Notes: generated by a model from the sequence alone, not told the origin. Counted from the stretch's first letter, positions 17,397 to 24,823 are shown. The stretch: 64,000 nucleotides of DNA from Coriobacteriaceae bacterium (GCA_004557505.1 SFGZ01000002.1:124001-188000); one strand, 5' to 3'. Numbers and translations are program-made.

Positions 17397-18109
17397 TGGG
17401 GAGGTTGCTTCATGCCGAGATCGCGCGATATTTGCACGATCGGACATTCTGGATCGCAATCCTTGTGGTCATCCTGGCGAACATGGTAGTCATGACCGGG
17501 GGACACCAGCTCGAGGCCCCCGGCCGTGAGGTGCTGGGGAGGATCATGATGAAGTCCATCGCCACCATGATGGTTGTCGGCGTCTATGCCGGCCTGAGCT
17601 TTGGTGGCGATTTCGAGCGGGGGACGTTCTCCTATCCAATTCGATGCGGCTGGGCGATGGGGCAGACGCTCCTGTCCAAGGTTCTGGTCTTTGTCGCGTT
17701 CATGGCTTTTGCAATTATCCTGTTCCCCGCTTGTGCGATCATCTGGTGTACGCTCGCCAACGGCTGGGGGGCTCCGTTCACCTTGGAGGAGGCGGCCGGC
17801 TTTATCGGTACGGCGGCGTCTCTGGTGGTACTGGCTGCGTCGACGGCAATGGTGCCGGTCTTGATCTCGGTTGCGGCCAGGAGCTCTGCGGCTGCGATTG
17901 CCGCGTCGTTGGTCGTGACGCTTCTGCAGGTGCCCATCCTCAACGGGGCGTCCGCACTTGTGGCGGCTCACGTCCTTCCTTTTGGGACGATGTGGTTCGT
18001 TGCGAAGGGGGATATCTCTCCACTTTACGGAATCGCTCTTGGGGCCGCATGGTCGGTGGCGCTGTATACGATTTGTGCGGCCATCCTGAAAAAGACTGAT
18101 ATGAAATAG
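17396..18109 (+). CDS. ABC-2-type permease, first of two
   Basis: 237 residues with about six membrane segments (WIAILVVILANMVVM, VVGVYAGLSFGG, VLVFVAFMAFAIILFPACAII, AASLVVLAASTAMVPVLI, and more). The ATG at 17396 overlaps the ATPase stop by one base. An ATPase followed by two ~240-residue permeases and preceded by a regulator resembles self-protection exporters such as LanFEG or bacitracin-resistance systems. That comparison is from gene order and size only. Confidence 0.8.
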   Translation: MGRLLHAEIARYLHDRTFWIAILVVILANMVVMTGGHQLEAPGREVLGRIMMKSIATMMVVGVYAGLSFGGDFERGTFSYPIRCGWAMGQTLLSKVLVFVAFMAFAIILFPACAIIWCTLANGWGAPFTLEEAAGFIGTAASLVVLAASTAMVPVLISVAARSSAAAIAASLVVTLLQVPILNGASALVAAHVLPFGTMWFVAKGDISPLYGIALGAAWSVALYTICAAILKKTDMK

Positions 18110-18236
18110 TGGGCCGTATCTCGGGACGACCCTAGATGAGGAGGGATGCAGCGGAAAGGTCGCGGCAACGTGGCGAACGTCGGGATCTTCTGCGGCTAGC
18201 AACTGATTGGGTGTGTCTGGGTGAGTCGGAGCTGAC

Positions 18237-18983
18237 ATGGAAATGGTTAGGGCTACAGTCTGGAGAATTGCGCGGGAGCGCGTTTACGCCGCAGCAATCA
18301 CACTGTCTTGGGCGCTCGCACTCGTTCCTGCCATCCTTATCCCGTCGGACGATGGGTCTGAGGGTCGCTTGATGCTAATTGCGGAGAACCTGCCGGACTA
18401 TATAGGGGCCTTCCTTCTCGTCTCGGTCCCAGCCTGCTCTTATGTGTTTGGCAAGGGCCTGCAATCAAGGACGATAGATGCCGAGATTTGCGCTGGTAAC
18501 AGCAGGCATTTTGTGCTTGTGGTCCATGTCGTAGAGTTTCTTGCGATAGCGCTGTTCATCTGCCTGAGTTCGTCGGCTCTCGCGTGTCTTGGACTGGTTG
18601 GTCCCGAACCCCTGGGTCTTGACAATATGTCCTTAAGGGTGGCGGCGCTTGCCTGCGCGTGCGTGGCGATGGCCTCCCCGGCGTGCCTGGTCATTGTGCT
18701 GCTTCGAGATGTGCTCCGGGCTGTCACCGCATCCGTTCTGGTGGTATTTGCGGAGCTCTGGAGTATGGCGCTGCTCGTTCACCCATATATCTCTCCATTT
18801 GGGGATCTTGCCCGAAACCTTCCACCGCAGATGCTTGTGCATCCAGCGGTGGTGCTCAAGATGGCCGTTCTTCCAGGGGCCACGATGGAACAGATGCTGC
18901 TAGTCGTGTGCTCCTGCGTCGGGCTTTCCGCAGTTTTTCTCCTGGTCACACAAGCGGTTTGGAGTAGGGCAGAGCTTCGGTAG
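18237..18983 (+). CDS. ABC-2-type permease-like membrane protein, second of two
   Basis: 248 residues with about six hydrophobic segments (LSWALALVPAILI, IGAFLLVSVPACSYVFG, VVEFLAIALFICLSSSALACL, MLLVVCSCVGLSAVFLLV). It begins 127 bases after the previous permease and has the same length class. That suggests a second membrane subunit of the same transporter rather than an unrelated gene. The ribosome binding site is poor (gtcggagctgac before the ATG), and the first residues MEMVRATVWRIARERVY fit a cytoplasmic lead-in. No family-defining motif is visible. Confidence 0.65.
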   Translation: MEMVRATVWRIARERVYAAAITLSWALALVPAILIPSDDGSEGRLMLIAENLPDYIGAFLLVSVPACSYVFGKGLQSRTIDAEICAGNSRHFVLVVHVVEFLAIALFICLSSSALACLGLVGPEPLGLDNMSLRVAALACACVAMASPACLVIVLLRDVLRAVTASVLVVFAELWSMALLVHPYISPFGDLARNLPPQMLVHPAVVLKMAVLPGATMEQMLLVVCSCVGLSAVFLLVTQAVWSRAELR

Positions 18984-19017
18984 AGCCTGGCTAACTGCCT
19001 AGTATAAAGCTGGCCAA

Positions 19018-19239
19018 TCAACAGGGAGTGTCGCCGTCGTCCGGAACATAGTCCAGTATGTCTCCCGGCTTGCAGTCAAGTTCTCGGCAGAGGTTATTCA
19101 ATGTGGAAAAGCGAATGGCACGAATATTTCCCGTTTTAATTCGTGAGAGATTGTTCTCTGACAGGTTAATCCTGCTCGCAAGATCCTTTGACTTGATCTT
19201 TTTTTCGGAGAGGATCCTATCCAGGTTAACAATAATCAT
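19018..19239 (-). CDS. Small XRE/Cro-type regulator, YozG-like
   Basis: 73 residues, almost entirely a helix-turn-helix domain: KSKDLASRINLSENNLSRIKTG and then STLNNLCRELDCKPGDILDY. This is the layout of YozG-type regulators, which usually sit next to a DUF2975 membrane protein, as here with a 14-base gap. It is the last gene of a four-gene minus-strand run (radical SAM, tiny ORF, membrane protein, this gene). The segment is clearly AT-richer than the genes before 18.9 kb. Confidence 0.85.
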   Translation of the reverse strand: MIIVNLDRILSEKKIKSKDLASRINLSENNLSRIKTGNIRAIRFSTLNNLCRELDCKPGDILDYVPDDGDTPC

Positions 19240-19253
19240 ATCAATTCTGCCAT

Positions 19254-19793
19254 CTAAACAGTGTCATCGGATATACGCTGAAGTAAGTACCCATACCTGA
19301 AGACGGCAGAGATCGTCAGCAGAGAAATGGAGCAAAGGAGCGAGCCAAGATTAATGAAACATCCGGGGGATTTAGACAGCTCAAGCCCAATATATAATGG
19401 GCCAAGAGTCAAGGACAGAGTTGCTGAATCGTAAGGAATAACCTCCACGAATGTGCATACAAGCATCAGAATGCCAGCAATCATTAAATGACTTGCTTGA
19501 CCAATATAAGAAGGCTTTTTCTTCGCAATATCAACGAAGACGCGTGTGATGATACATAGTGCGGTAGATGCGAGGGCACTCTGGACTATCATCAGCAACA
19601 AGTCACTAATTGACCCCTCATACGAAAACGGACCAATAGCGAGAAAAGCCCCAACTAAGATCAGGGGAGATAAAAGCAGCGGAAGCATAACGATGATGGA
19701 GAGGATGAAAAGGAGGCGAGAGGAGAGACGACACAGTCTAGAAAGACGGCTGACAGAACGCTCGAGGTCGCTGTCAGTGATTTCTGGATCCAT
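19254..19793 (-). CDS. DUF2975-like membrane protein
   Basis: 179 residues with four hydrophobic segments: LLFILSIIVMLPLLLSPLILVGAFLAI, LLMIVQSALASTALCIITRVF, LMIAGILMLVCTFVEVI and LGSLLCSISLLTISAVFRY. Together with the adjacent XRE gene this matches the common DUF2975 plus small XRE pair, whose function is not established. The ATG at 19793 has GGAGG upstream. The two 5' G of that site belong to an uninterrupted run of nine G (19801-19809 on this strand), an unusual placement for a homopolymer. If the upstream radical SAM and 29-codon ORF form a peptide system, this protein could be involved in immunity, but that is speculation. Confidence 0.7.
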   Translation of the reverse strand: MDPEITDSDLERSVSRLSRLCRLSSRLLFILSIIVMLPLLLSPLILVGAFLAIGPFSYEGSISDLLLMIVQSALASTALCIITRVFVDIAKKKPSYIGQASHLMIAGILMLVCTFVEVIPYDSATLSLTLGPLYIGLELSKSPGCFINLGSLLCSISLLTISAVFRYGYLLQRISDDTV

Positions 19794-19826
19794 GTATCCT
19801 CCCCCCCCCTTAATATCCCAATTTAA

Positions 19827-19916
19827 CTATATCCCCAGTTTAATGCAGAAAGAATCATTGACTCCAATAACGCTGCATGTGCTATAGCTAATAGCGTCAC
19901 TATAGAAAAGCATCAT
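19827..19916 (-). CDS. Candidate 29-residue peptide after radical SAM/SPASM gene, possible RiPP precursor
   Basis: ATGATG at 19911-19916 follows AGGAGG (19918-19923), and the frame runs 29 codons to TAG at 19827. The ORF starts 9 bases after the radical SAM stop, on the same strand. The peptide begins MMLFYSD and has two cysteines, Cys14 and Cys24, in TCSVIGVNDSFC. It has no membrane helix or known domain. Position, ribosome binding site and Cys content fit a substrate of the adjacent maturase. The spacing from AGGAGG is short (1 base to the first ATG, 4 to the second). It could instead be a chance ORF in a short intergenic gap. Confidence 0.45.
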   Translation of the reverse strand: MMLFYSDAISYSTCSVIGVNDSFCIKLGI

Positions 19917-19925
19917 ACCTCCTCT

Positions 19926-21134
19926 CTACTGCTGAGCGCGTTGAAGAGAATGGAAGAAAAATGATTTCAGTAACGAGCAGTAGGGGTCAACTCTGTCCAA
20001 AGAGCTGTCGTTGCAGAATGATCGGGCAAGGCATCCGCCCCCACACAGATTGCGATATTCACATGAGCGGCATACTGCGTGTCTATCCACATCAAAAGAA
20101 AGAATCTTTTCTAGTTCGGGAGAGTGAGCCGATTTGCTGCAGAGTTCGCCGGTTATTGCGTTGCCCATCAGAAAAGGAGGAGCTTGCAGCATATGGCAGG
20201 GGTATATATTTCCTCTAACATCAAGGCTGATTTGCCTAACACCGGCATGACATCCTTTTTTTGCAACGAGACAGGGCATGCGTTTAGTTGATTGCATTAA
20301 ATGATACAGGGTATTGGCTAGACCGTTAAGTGATTGGTCGTCGAAGGCGTATTGGCCGAGGTTTCTATTACAGGCGGAGCAAGACAGAAGGCTGAAGCTA
20401 ACCCTCGCTCCAATCTTCCGGGCTAAATCAATGTAGTGGGGTATATCAGTGTAATTCTTCGAATGGATTGTTGGAATCAGGCAGACGTTGATGCCAAGCC
20501 CAATCATAGTCTGCACGTTGTCCATCACTGTCTCGAACAGGCCAACACCCTTAATTGAGTTTCCGCATTCAGTTCGATAGCTACCAATGGAGACGCAGAT
20601 AAGGTCTACGTATTGGGCCATAGCGCGAAGCGTTTCCTTTTTACATGCCGTGCCGTTGGTGGCGATGTCGATATATTTTATCCCGATGCGCTCCTTCGAA
20701 AGGCGGATAAGGGCATCGATGTCCTTTCGAAGGAACGGTTCTCCTCCGGAAACATGGACACGATCGATTTGGTGATGCTTAAGGAAGCTGAGCATCGTTT
20801 CCAGTGATTCGATTGTGGGATCTGGGTCTGTGGTCCCGTTTCTTGAATAGCAGCCTACGCACGAGAGGTTGCAGCGCTCAGTTACGTGTATATAGGCGCT
20901 AGCAGGCAGGGAGATGGTAGCGGGTTGTTTGCAGAATCCATGTTGAAACAAAACAGAAAACAACTCTGGATCAGCGATGGCAAAGCCCTTGTCATCAATC
21001 GTGCCGTTTACATACGAATCCCAAAGTGCCGCTCCCCGTTCTGTTAGACCGACCAGACACCCGTTTTCGAAGTTGCCAAGCAGGTTTATGCCCGAACAAA
21101 CGAAGTGCTCAACATTCGTATTGCATGTGTTCAT
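19926..21134 (-). CDS. Radical SAM/SPASM-domain peptide maturase
   Basis: 402 residues. The radical SAM cluster motif is CNLSCVGC (Cys88, Cys92, Cys95), followed by VHVSGGEPFLRKD. The C-terminal SPASM region has CHAGVRQISLDVRGNIYPC and then CRSCEYRNLCGGGC, ending near VDPYC, so the auxiliary cluster ligands look complete. The N-terminal ~80 residues (GLTERGAALWDSYVNGTI) resemble a PqqD-like precursor-binding domain. The start at 21134 is supported by GGAGGACACTA upstream; an earlier Met at 21212 has none. Enzymes of this class mostly modify ribosomal peptides, and a 29-codon ORF lies just downstream. It is divergent from a LysR gene with a palindrome between them. Confidence 0.9.
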   Translation of the reverse strand: MNTCNTNVEHFVCSGINLLGNFENGCLVGLTERGAALWDSYVNGTIDDKGFAIADPELFSVLFQHGFCKQPATISLPASAYIHVTERCNLSCVGCYSRNGTTDPDPTIESLETMLSFLKHHQIDRVHVSGGEPFLRKDIDALIRLSKERIGIKYIDIATNGTACKKETLRAMAQYVDLICVSIGSYRTECGNSIKGVGLFETVMDNVQTMIGLGINVCLIPTIHSKNYTDIPHYIDLARKIGARVSFSLLSCSACNRNLGQYAFDDQSLNGLANTLYHLMQSTKRMPCLVAKKGCHAGVRQISLDVRGNIYPCHMLQAPPFLMGNAITGELCSKSAHSPELEKILSFDVDRHAVCRSCEYRNLCGGGCLARSFCNDSSLDRVDPYCSLLKSFFFHSLQRAQQ

Positions 21135-21190
21135 TAGTGTCCTCCTGCCCAAAGTATGAACGATGCGGCATGTGTGCTGAAAGTGAATGC

Positions 21191-21205
21191 TTACGAATGC
21201 CGTAA
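21191..21205. promoter_or_regulatory. Palindrome with LysR-box pattern between maturase and LysR genes
   Basis: TTACGAATGCCGTAA has 5-base arms TTACG/CGTAA and contains the T-N11-A pattern of LysR binding sites. It lies 57 bases upstream of the radical SAM start and about 95 bases upstream of the LysR start. A further TACGTAA lies at 21218-21224. TATAAT at 21254-21259 is a possible -10 for the LysR gene. Confidence 0.5.
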
Positions 21206-21299
21206 CATTCAATCAATACGTAAATATCACCGATAAACAGTGATTTATAACTATATAATATGGATGCACAATCTGCTTGGGAGGGGGTCATGTTAAAAA

Positions 21300-22193
21300 A
21301 TGAACATCTCACAGCTTGAATATTATGTTGCTGCAGTTACCGAGGGTAGTTTTGCGCGAGCGGCGCATAGACAATACGTAACTACACAGGCTATCTCTCG
21401 AGCAGTCAGAGAGCTGGAAAGCGAGTTTGGTGTCTCCCTTATGGTTCGGGAAGGGCGTGGGGTCCGGCCAACATCCCTTGGATTGTTGTTTTGCGATCAG
21501 GCGAAGCTCATACTGGGCGAATGTGGGGTGCTCAAATCAATTGCCTCATTGGAGAAAAATGTTGACCGTACGCCTAGAGACATTTCTCTTGCAGTGAGTA
21601 CAGCGGAATGCAGGGGTAGCTTGTACCCAAAACGACTTTTGAGATCGGACCGCAATCCTGGTTTGAACTTACGGATTGTGTTTGGCTTAAATGCCTGTTG
21701 CCGAAATCTCTTGCAGGAAGGGTTTGTAAAGATAGCCGTGATAATAGGTGCGTCTTGCAAGGATAATTCATTAAAATATAGCTACATTACTTCCATAGAG
21801 CCGCAGTTCACCGTCTCCTTCGAGAATCCACTCGCTATGAAGCGAGGCTTGAGCGCGAAAGATTTAAATGATATGCGGGTCGCGCTTCCGTTGGACACTG
21901 GGTCCTTGGCATATTTTAAGCGGTGGCTTTCGGCCTTCGATTCTGAAGTGAGTTTTGAATCGGTTGGGCTTAATGCCGAAGAACATAAATCGTTTCTTGA
22001 AAAAGGCGGCGTGGTTATGGTTTTGGGAAACGATCATTCGGTCCTGCCGAGTGTTAATCACCTAGTGCTTCCCCAGACAGGAAAAACGAGATTGAGACTC
22101 CCCGTCTACGCATGTGCCAATCGAGAGTTCGACTCGGTCTCCTTCAATATGGTGTGCAACCTGTTAAGAGGTGTTGCGAACAAAGCAGGGTAG
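21300..22193 (+). CDS. LysR-family transcriptional regulator
   Basis: 297 residues, standard for LysR. The N-terminal winged helix-turn-helix is unmistakable (ISQLEYYVAAVTEGSFARAAHRQYVTTQAISRAVRELESEFG), followed by an effector-binding domain. The start MNISQLEYY is the family norm, but the ribosome binding site GGGAGG (21279-21284) is better spaced for an ATG at 21290, which opens a 9-codon ORF overlapping this start. The gene is divergent from the radical SAM gene and probably controls it through the palindrome at 21191-21205. The effector is unknown. Confidence 0.9.
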   Translation: MNISQLEYYVAAVTEGSFARAAHRQYVTTQAISRAVRELESEFGVSLMVREGRGVRPTSLGLLFCDQAKLILGECGVLKSIASLEKNVDRTPRDISLAVSTAECRGSLYPKRLLRSDRNPGLNLRIVFGLNACCRNLLQEGFVKIAVIIGASCKDNSLKYSYITSIEPQFTVSFENPLAMKRGLSAKDLNDMRVALPLDTGSLAYFKRWLSAFDSEVSFESVGLNAEEHKSFLEKGGVVMVLGNDHSVLPSVNHLVLPQTGKTRLRLPVYACANREFDSVSFNMVCNLLRGVANKAG

Positions 22194-22524
22194 GTTACGT
22201 CGGACGCGACTATGCCTACGGGGCGTATTTCCAAATGACGGGAAACCAATAAGTGTTCCAACGACGGGGGCGATGTCCCCCATTTTGAACGGCAGTTAGA
22301 AGGCGTCCTCCAATTTGCGCTGTATGAGGGCGATTGCCTGCATAATTACCTCTAAAAGAAGGCAAGCGAAATAACGATGATATTGCCTTTTGGCACATAT
22401 CTGATAAGACTGAACATGGCTTTCATGGGTGCTTGCCTCATGCGAAATTCGAGACGCTTGCATCGAGACACCTGCGCTATGTGGCTCTCAAAACCGAACG
22501 TCTCCACAGTCGTTCAATTGTTCG

Positions 22525-22553
22525 TTGAATGACAACTGAAACACCAATATAAA
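22525..22553 (+). promoter_or_regulatory. Sigma-70 promoter for the MacB-like ABC operon
   Basis: TTGAAT (22525-22530), a 17-base spacer and TATAAA (22548-22553) lie about 125 bases upstream of the ATPase start, giving a long leader that contains the hairpin at 22627-22653. TTCAA just before it (22513-22517) forms an inverted repeat with the -35 TTGAA, a possible operator. Confidence 0.55.
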
Positions 22554-22626
22554 CGAGACATAATGCGGTTATAGTTGAAACGATCTGAGGCTTGCCTTTG
22601 AGTGATCTTCGCAAAGAGGGGAGCGC

Positions 22627-22653
22627 CCCCTGGAGACCAACAGGCTCCAGGGG
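22627..22653 (+). promoter_or_regulatory. Perfect 9-bp hairpin in the leader of the MacB-like operon
   Basis: CCCCTGGAG (22627-22635) pairs perfectly with CTCCAGGGG (22645-22653), with a 9-base loop, 24 bases before the ATG. No T-run follows, so it more likely acts on translation or as a protein site than as a terminator. Confidence 0.45.
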
Positions 22654-22677
22654 AAGAGCCCTTCGGATGGAGAAAAA

Positions 22678-23403
22678 ATGAAGGACGTCGTAACCGCATG
22701 CGGACTGTGCAAGAGCTTTGACATAGACGCCCGCCCGAGGCGGAGCGTGCGGGTGCTGGACGACATAAGCCTCTCCGTGCCCGCCGGCGAGTTCGTGAGC
22801 ATCGTGGGGCCAAGTGGCTCGGGCAAGTCGACCCTGCTGTACTGTCTGGCCGGCCTCATGGATGCGACCTCGGGCACCGTGAGCCTTATGGGAAATGACC
22901 TCTCCACGCTCCGTCGGGAGGCGGTAGCCAAGCTGCGCCGCGCACACGCGGGCTTCGTCTTTCAGTCCTTCTGCCTGATTCCCTCCCTAAACGTCGCCGA
23001 CAACGTCGCCCTTCCCTCCCGTCTGGCGGGTAAGAAGGTCTCCGCCCAGGTCGTTGAGGAGCTGCTCGACCAGGTGGGCCTTGGGGGCCGCGGCCTTGAT
23101 CGCGTCCAGGCGCTCTCGGGCGGCGAGCAGCAGCGCGTCGCCGTGGCGCGCGCCCTCGCGGGCACCTCCGACGTTATCTTTGCCGACGAGCCCACCGGCT
23201 CGCTCGATTCCAAAAGCGGGGCGAACGTGCTGAGCCTGCTCAAGGAGTCCAATACGAGGCAGGGCAGGACGGTGGTCCTGGTAACGCACGACCTGTCCGC
23301 GGCGGCGCTTGCGGATCGCGCGATCGTGATTCGCGATGGGAAGCTCGCCGCCGAGGAATCGCGCCCCACGACGGAGCGCCTCTTCGAGCTGGTGGGGGTA
23401 TAG
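22678..23403 (+). CDS. ABC transporter ATPase, MacB/LolD type
   Basis: 241 residues. Walker A is GPSGSGKST near residue 42, the signature is LSGGEQQRVAVARAL, and Walker B is VIFADEPTGSLD. The switch His is in VLVTHDLSAAAL. This pattern, especially FADEPTGSLD, is typical of ATPases that pair with FtsX/MacB-type permeases. The ATG at 22678 has GGAG five bases upstream. Its stop is immediately followed by the ATG of the permease. Such pairs act mechanically on extracytoplasmic substrates or export peptides; the cargo is unknown. Confidence 0.9.
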   Translation: MKDVVTACGLCKSFDIDARPRRSVRVLDDISLSVPAGEFVSIVGPSGSGKSTLLYCLAGLMDATSGTVSLMGNDLSTLRREAVAKLRRAHAGFVFQSFCLIPSLNVADNVALPSRLAGKKVSAQVVEELLDQVGLGGRGLDRVQALSGGEQQRVAVARALAGTSDVIFADEPTGSLDSKSGANVLSLLKESNTRQGRTVVLVTHDLSAAALADRAIVIRDGKLAAEESRPTTERLFELVGV

Positions 23404-24756
23404 ATGTTCAAGCTTGCCGTCTCCGACTTCTTCAGCCGCATCTGGATATGGCTGGGCGCCCTTGTGGTCGCCGTCACATGCGGCCTTATCAGCCAGTACG
23501 GATTCTGCATCAGGGGCTCGGCCGAGCAGGCGGGCCACATGTTCGGCTCCGTCGGCTTTTCGCTGCTCCTGTTCACCGGCATGGCAACCGTGCCCGTGGT
23601 CACTGCGGTGGGTGGCTCGGTGGTGGCGCGCCAGCGCAGGTCGTATGCAATGTGGCGGTTGGTCGGCGTGCTTCCGGGCGTCGTGCGGAACGTGGTCCTG
23701 GTCCAGCTCTGCATGGCCGGGGCCATTGGTGCCACGGTCGGCGCCGTGGTGGCGTCGCTCCTGTATGTGCCAACGATTCCCGTCTTGCTGCCGGAGATGG
23801 TGCAGTTCTCGGGCCTGGAGTCGCTCGCCCGACTATACCCGAGCTGGCCGAAGGTTATTGACTCCGCCCTCCTCTCGGCGGCGCTGTTCGTGCTGGGTGG
23901 GCTTGGGCCTGCCAGGCGGGCCGCGAAGACGAGCCCCATAGCGGCGCTCTCGGAGCTGGAGCGCCCGATGTCAAGGAGGCCCTGGCTGCGCATCCTCGCC
24001 TTGGTGCTGTGCCTCGTGACCTTGGGGCTGCTGTTTGCGTGGATGCGGAGCGATGACGTGGCACCGGTCACGAATGGTGCCTTCTATTTCACCCTGGTGA
24101 CAGTCGCGCTCTTCTCCGTCCTGGCTCCCTGGGTTCTCCCCGGCTGCCTTCGCCTGTGGTCCGTCCCGCTCGGCCGGTTTGTTCTGCCGGATCTGGCCAG
24201 GAGGGGGGCCGAGCACGCGCTGGCGAGCAGCGCCTCCATAGAGCTCCCCATCACGATTGGCTTTGGGATGCTCGCGGGCTTCCACTCGATGTTCATGCCT
24301 CTGGGGGAGTGGTACGCGGCCCACTCCCTGGGCTTTGACGCGACGCTCAACCAGACGGCTCAGGTTGCCCTCTTTGGCGGTCCCATCGCTATCTGCCTCG
24401 TGGGGGCCATGGCCAGCGCCCTGGTCTCCTCGGGAGAGCACAGCCGGAGCGCCGCGTCCCTCATGCTGGTGGGGATGACCCCCAGGGAGGCTCTCGGCGT
24501 GAGTCTCTGGGAGTCGCTCATGCACGTGGTGAACGCCCTGCTGGCCGGAGCCCTTACGGTGCTCGTCTCATCCACCTGCATCCGCCTCGCCCTTGGGGTC
24601 TTTCCGGCCGGTGGCGTGGACCTGCTGCCCGGGCTGCCCGTTGGCGTTGCGGGGCTTCTCTTCGTTGGGCTGGTGCTCTGTACAAGCACGCTGCACGGGA
24701 TTGTGGCGGCGGCGACCTGTGTGGGTGACGCCGCCCGAGGGGATGTGGATACCTAG
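23404..24756 (+). CDS. FtsX/MacB-type ABC permease
   Basis: 450 residues, directly abutting the ATPase gene (no intervening base). It has roughly eight hydrophobic segments. The first helix is at residues 15-35, three more are before residue 170, a middle pair is around residues 200-240, and a last group is near residues 310-445 including LLFVGLVLCTSTLHGIVAA. That is consistent with two FtsX-like repeats. The conserved RxxSYAMWRLVGVLPGVVR after the second helix resembles the FtsX cytoplasmic loop. No large extracellular domain like that of MacB is evident. Confidence 0.8.
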   Translation: MFKLAVSDFFSRIWIWLGALVVAVTCGLISQYGFCIRGSAEQAGHMFGSVGFSLLLFTGMATVPVVTAVGGSVVARQRRSYAMWRLVGVLPGVVRNVVLVQLCMAGAIGATVGAVVASLLYVPTIPVLLPEMVQFSGLESLARLYPSWPKVIDSALLSAALFVLGGLGPARRAAKTSPIAALSELERPMSRRPWLRILALVLCLVTLGLLFAWMRSDDVAPVTNGAFYFTLVTVALFSVLAPWVLPGCLRLWSVPLGRFVLPDLARRGAEHALASSASIELPITIGFGMLAGFHSMFMPLGEWYAAHSLGFDATLNQTAQVALFGGPIAICLVGAMASALVSSGEHSRSAASLMLVGMTPREALGVSLWESLMHVVNALLAGALTVLVSSTCIRLALGVFPAGGVDLLPGLPVGVAGLLFVGLVLCTSTLHGIVAAATCVGDAARGDVDT

Positions 24757-24779
24757 GCCGACGCGGTGGATGCCCTAAG

Positions 24780-24823
24780 CGCGCAAGAGCGGCCGTTCGG
24801 GAATCAGCCCCTTGGCTTGCGCG
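24780..24823 (+). terminator. Hairpin after the MacB-like operon, probable terminator
   Basis: CGCGCAAG (24780-24787) pairs perfectly with CTTGCGCG (24816-24823), followed by agattctt. The loop is long (28 bases) but contains ggccgttcggg, which could add inner pairing. The T-tail is weak. Confidence 0.4.

Larger units (their letters stand above)
22194..22677. other. 484-base intergenic region with promoter and hairpin, possible decayed sequence
   Basis: The first ~300 bases carry no plausible gene. Frames there are short, start poorly and look like decayed sequence at the edge of the AT-rich insert. The last 150 bases hold a good promoter (22525-22553), a 9-bp hairpin (22627-22653) and the ribosome binding site of the next operon. 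Confidence 0.45.

Noticed and set aside
21109..21312. 67-codon minus-strand frame upstream of the maturase as an alternative precursor peptide
   Set aside because: It has no ribosome binding site, runs through the LysR start and promoter, and overlaps the maturase start; the 29-codon ORF downstream is better supported.
22216..22398. Transposase remnant on the minus strand
   Set aside because: A short frame with NGGHRPRRWNTYW text vaguely resembles insertion-sequence fragments, but it is too short and lacks terminal repeats, so no mobile element is claimed.
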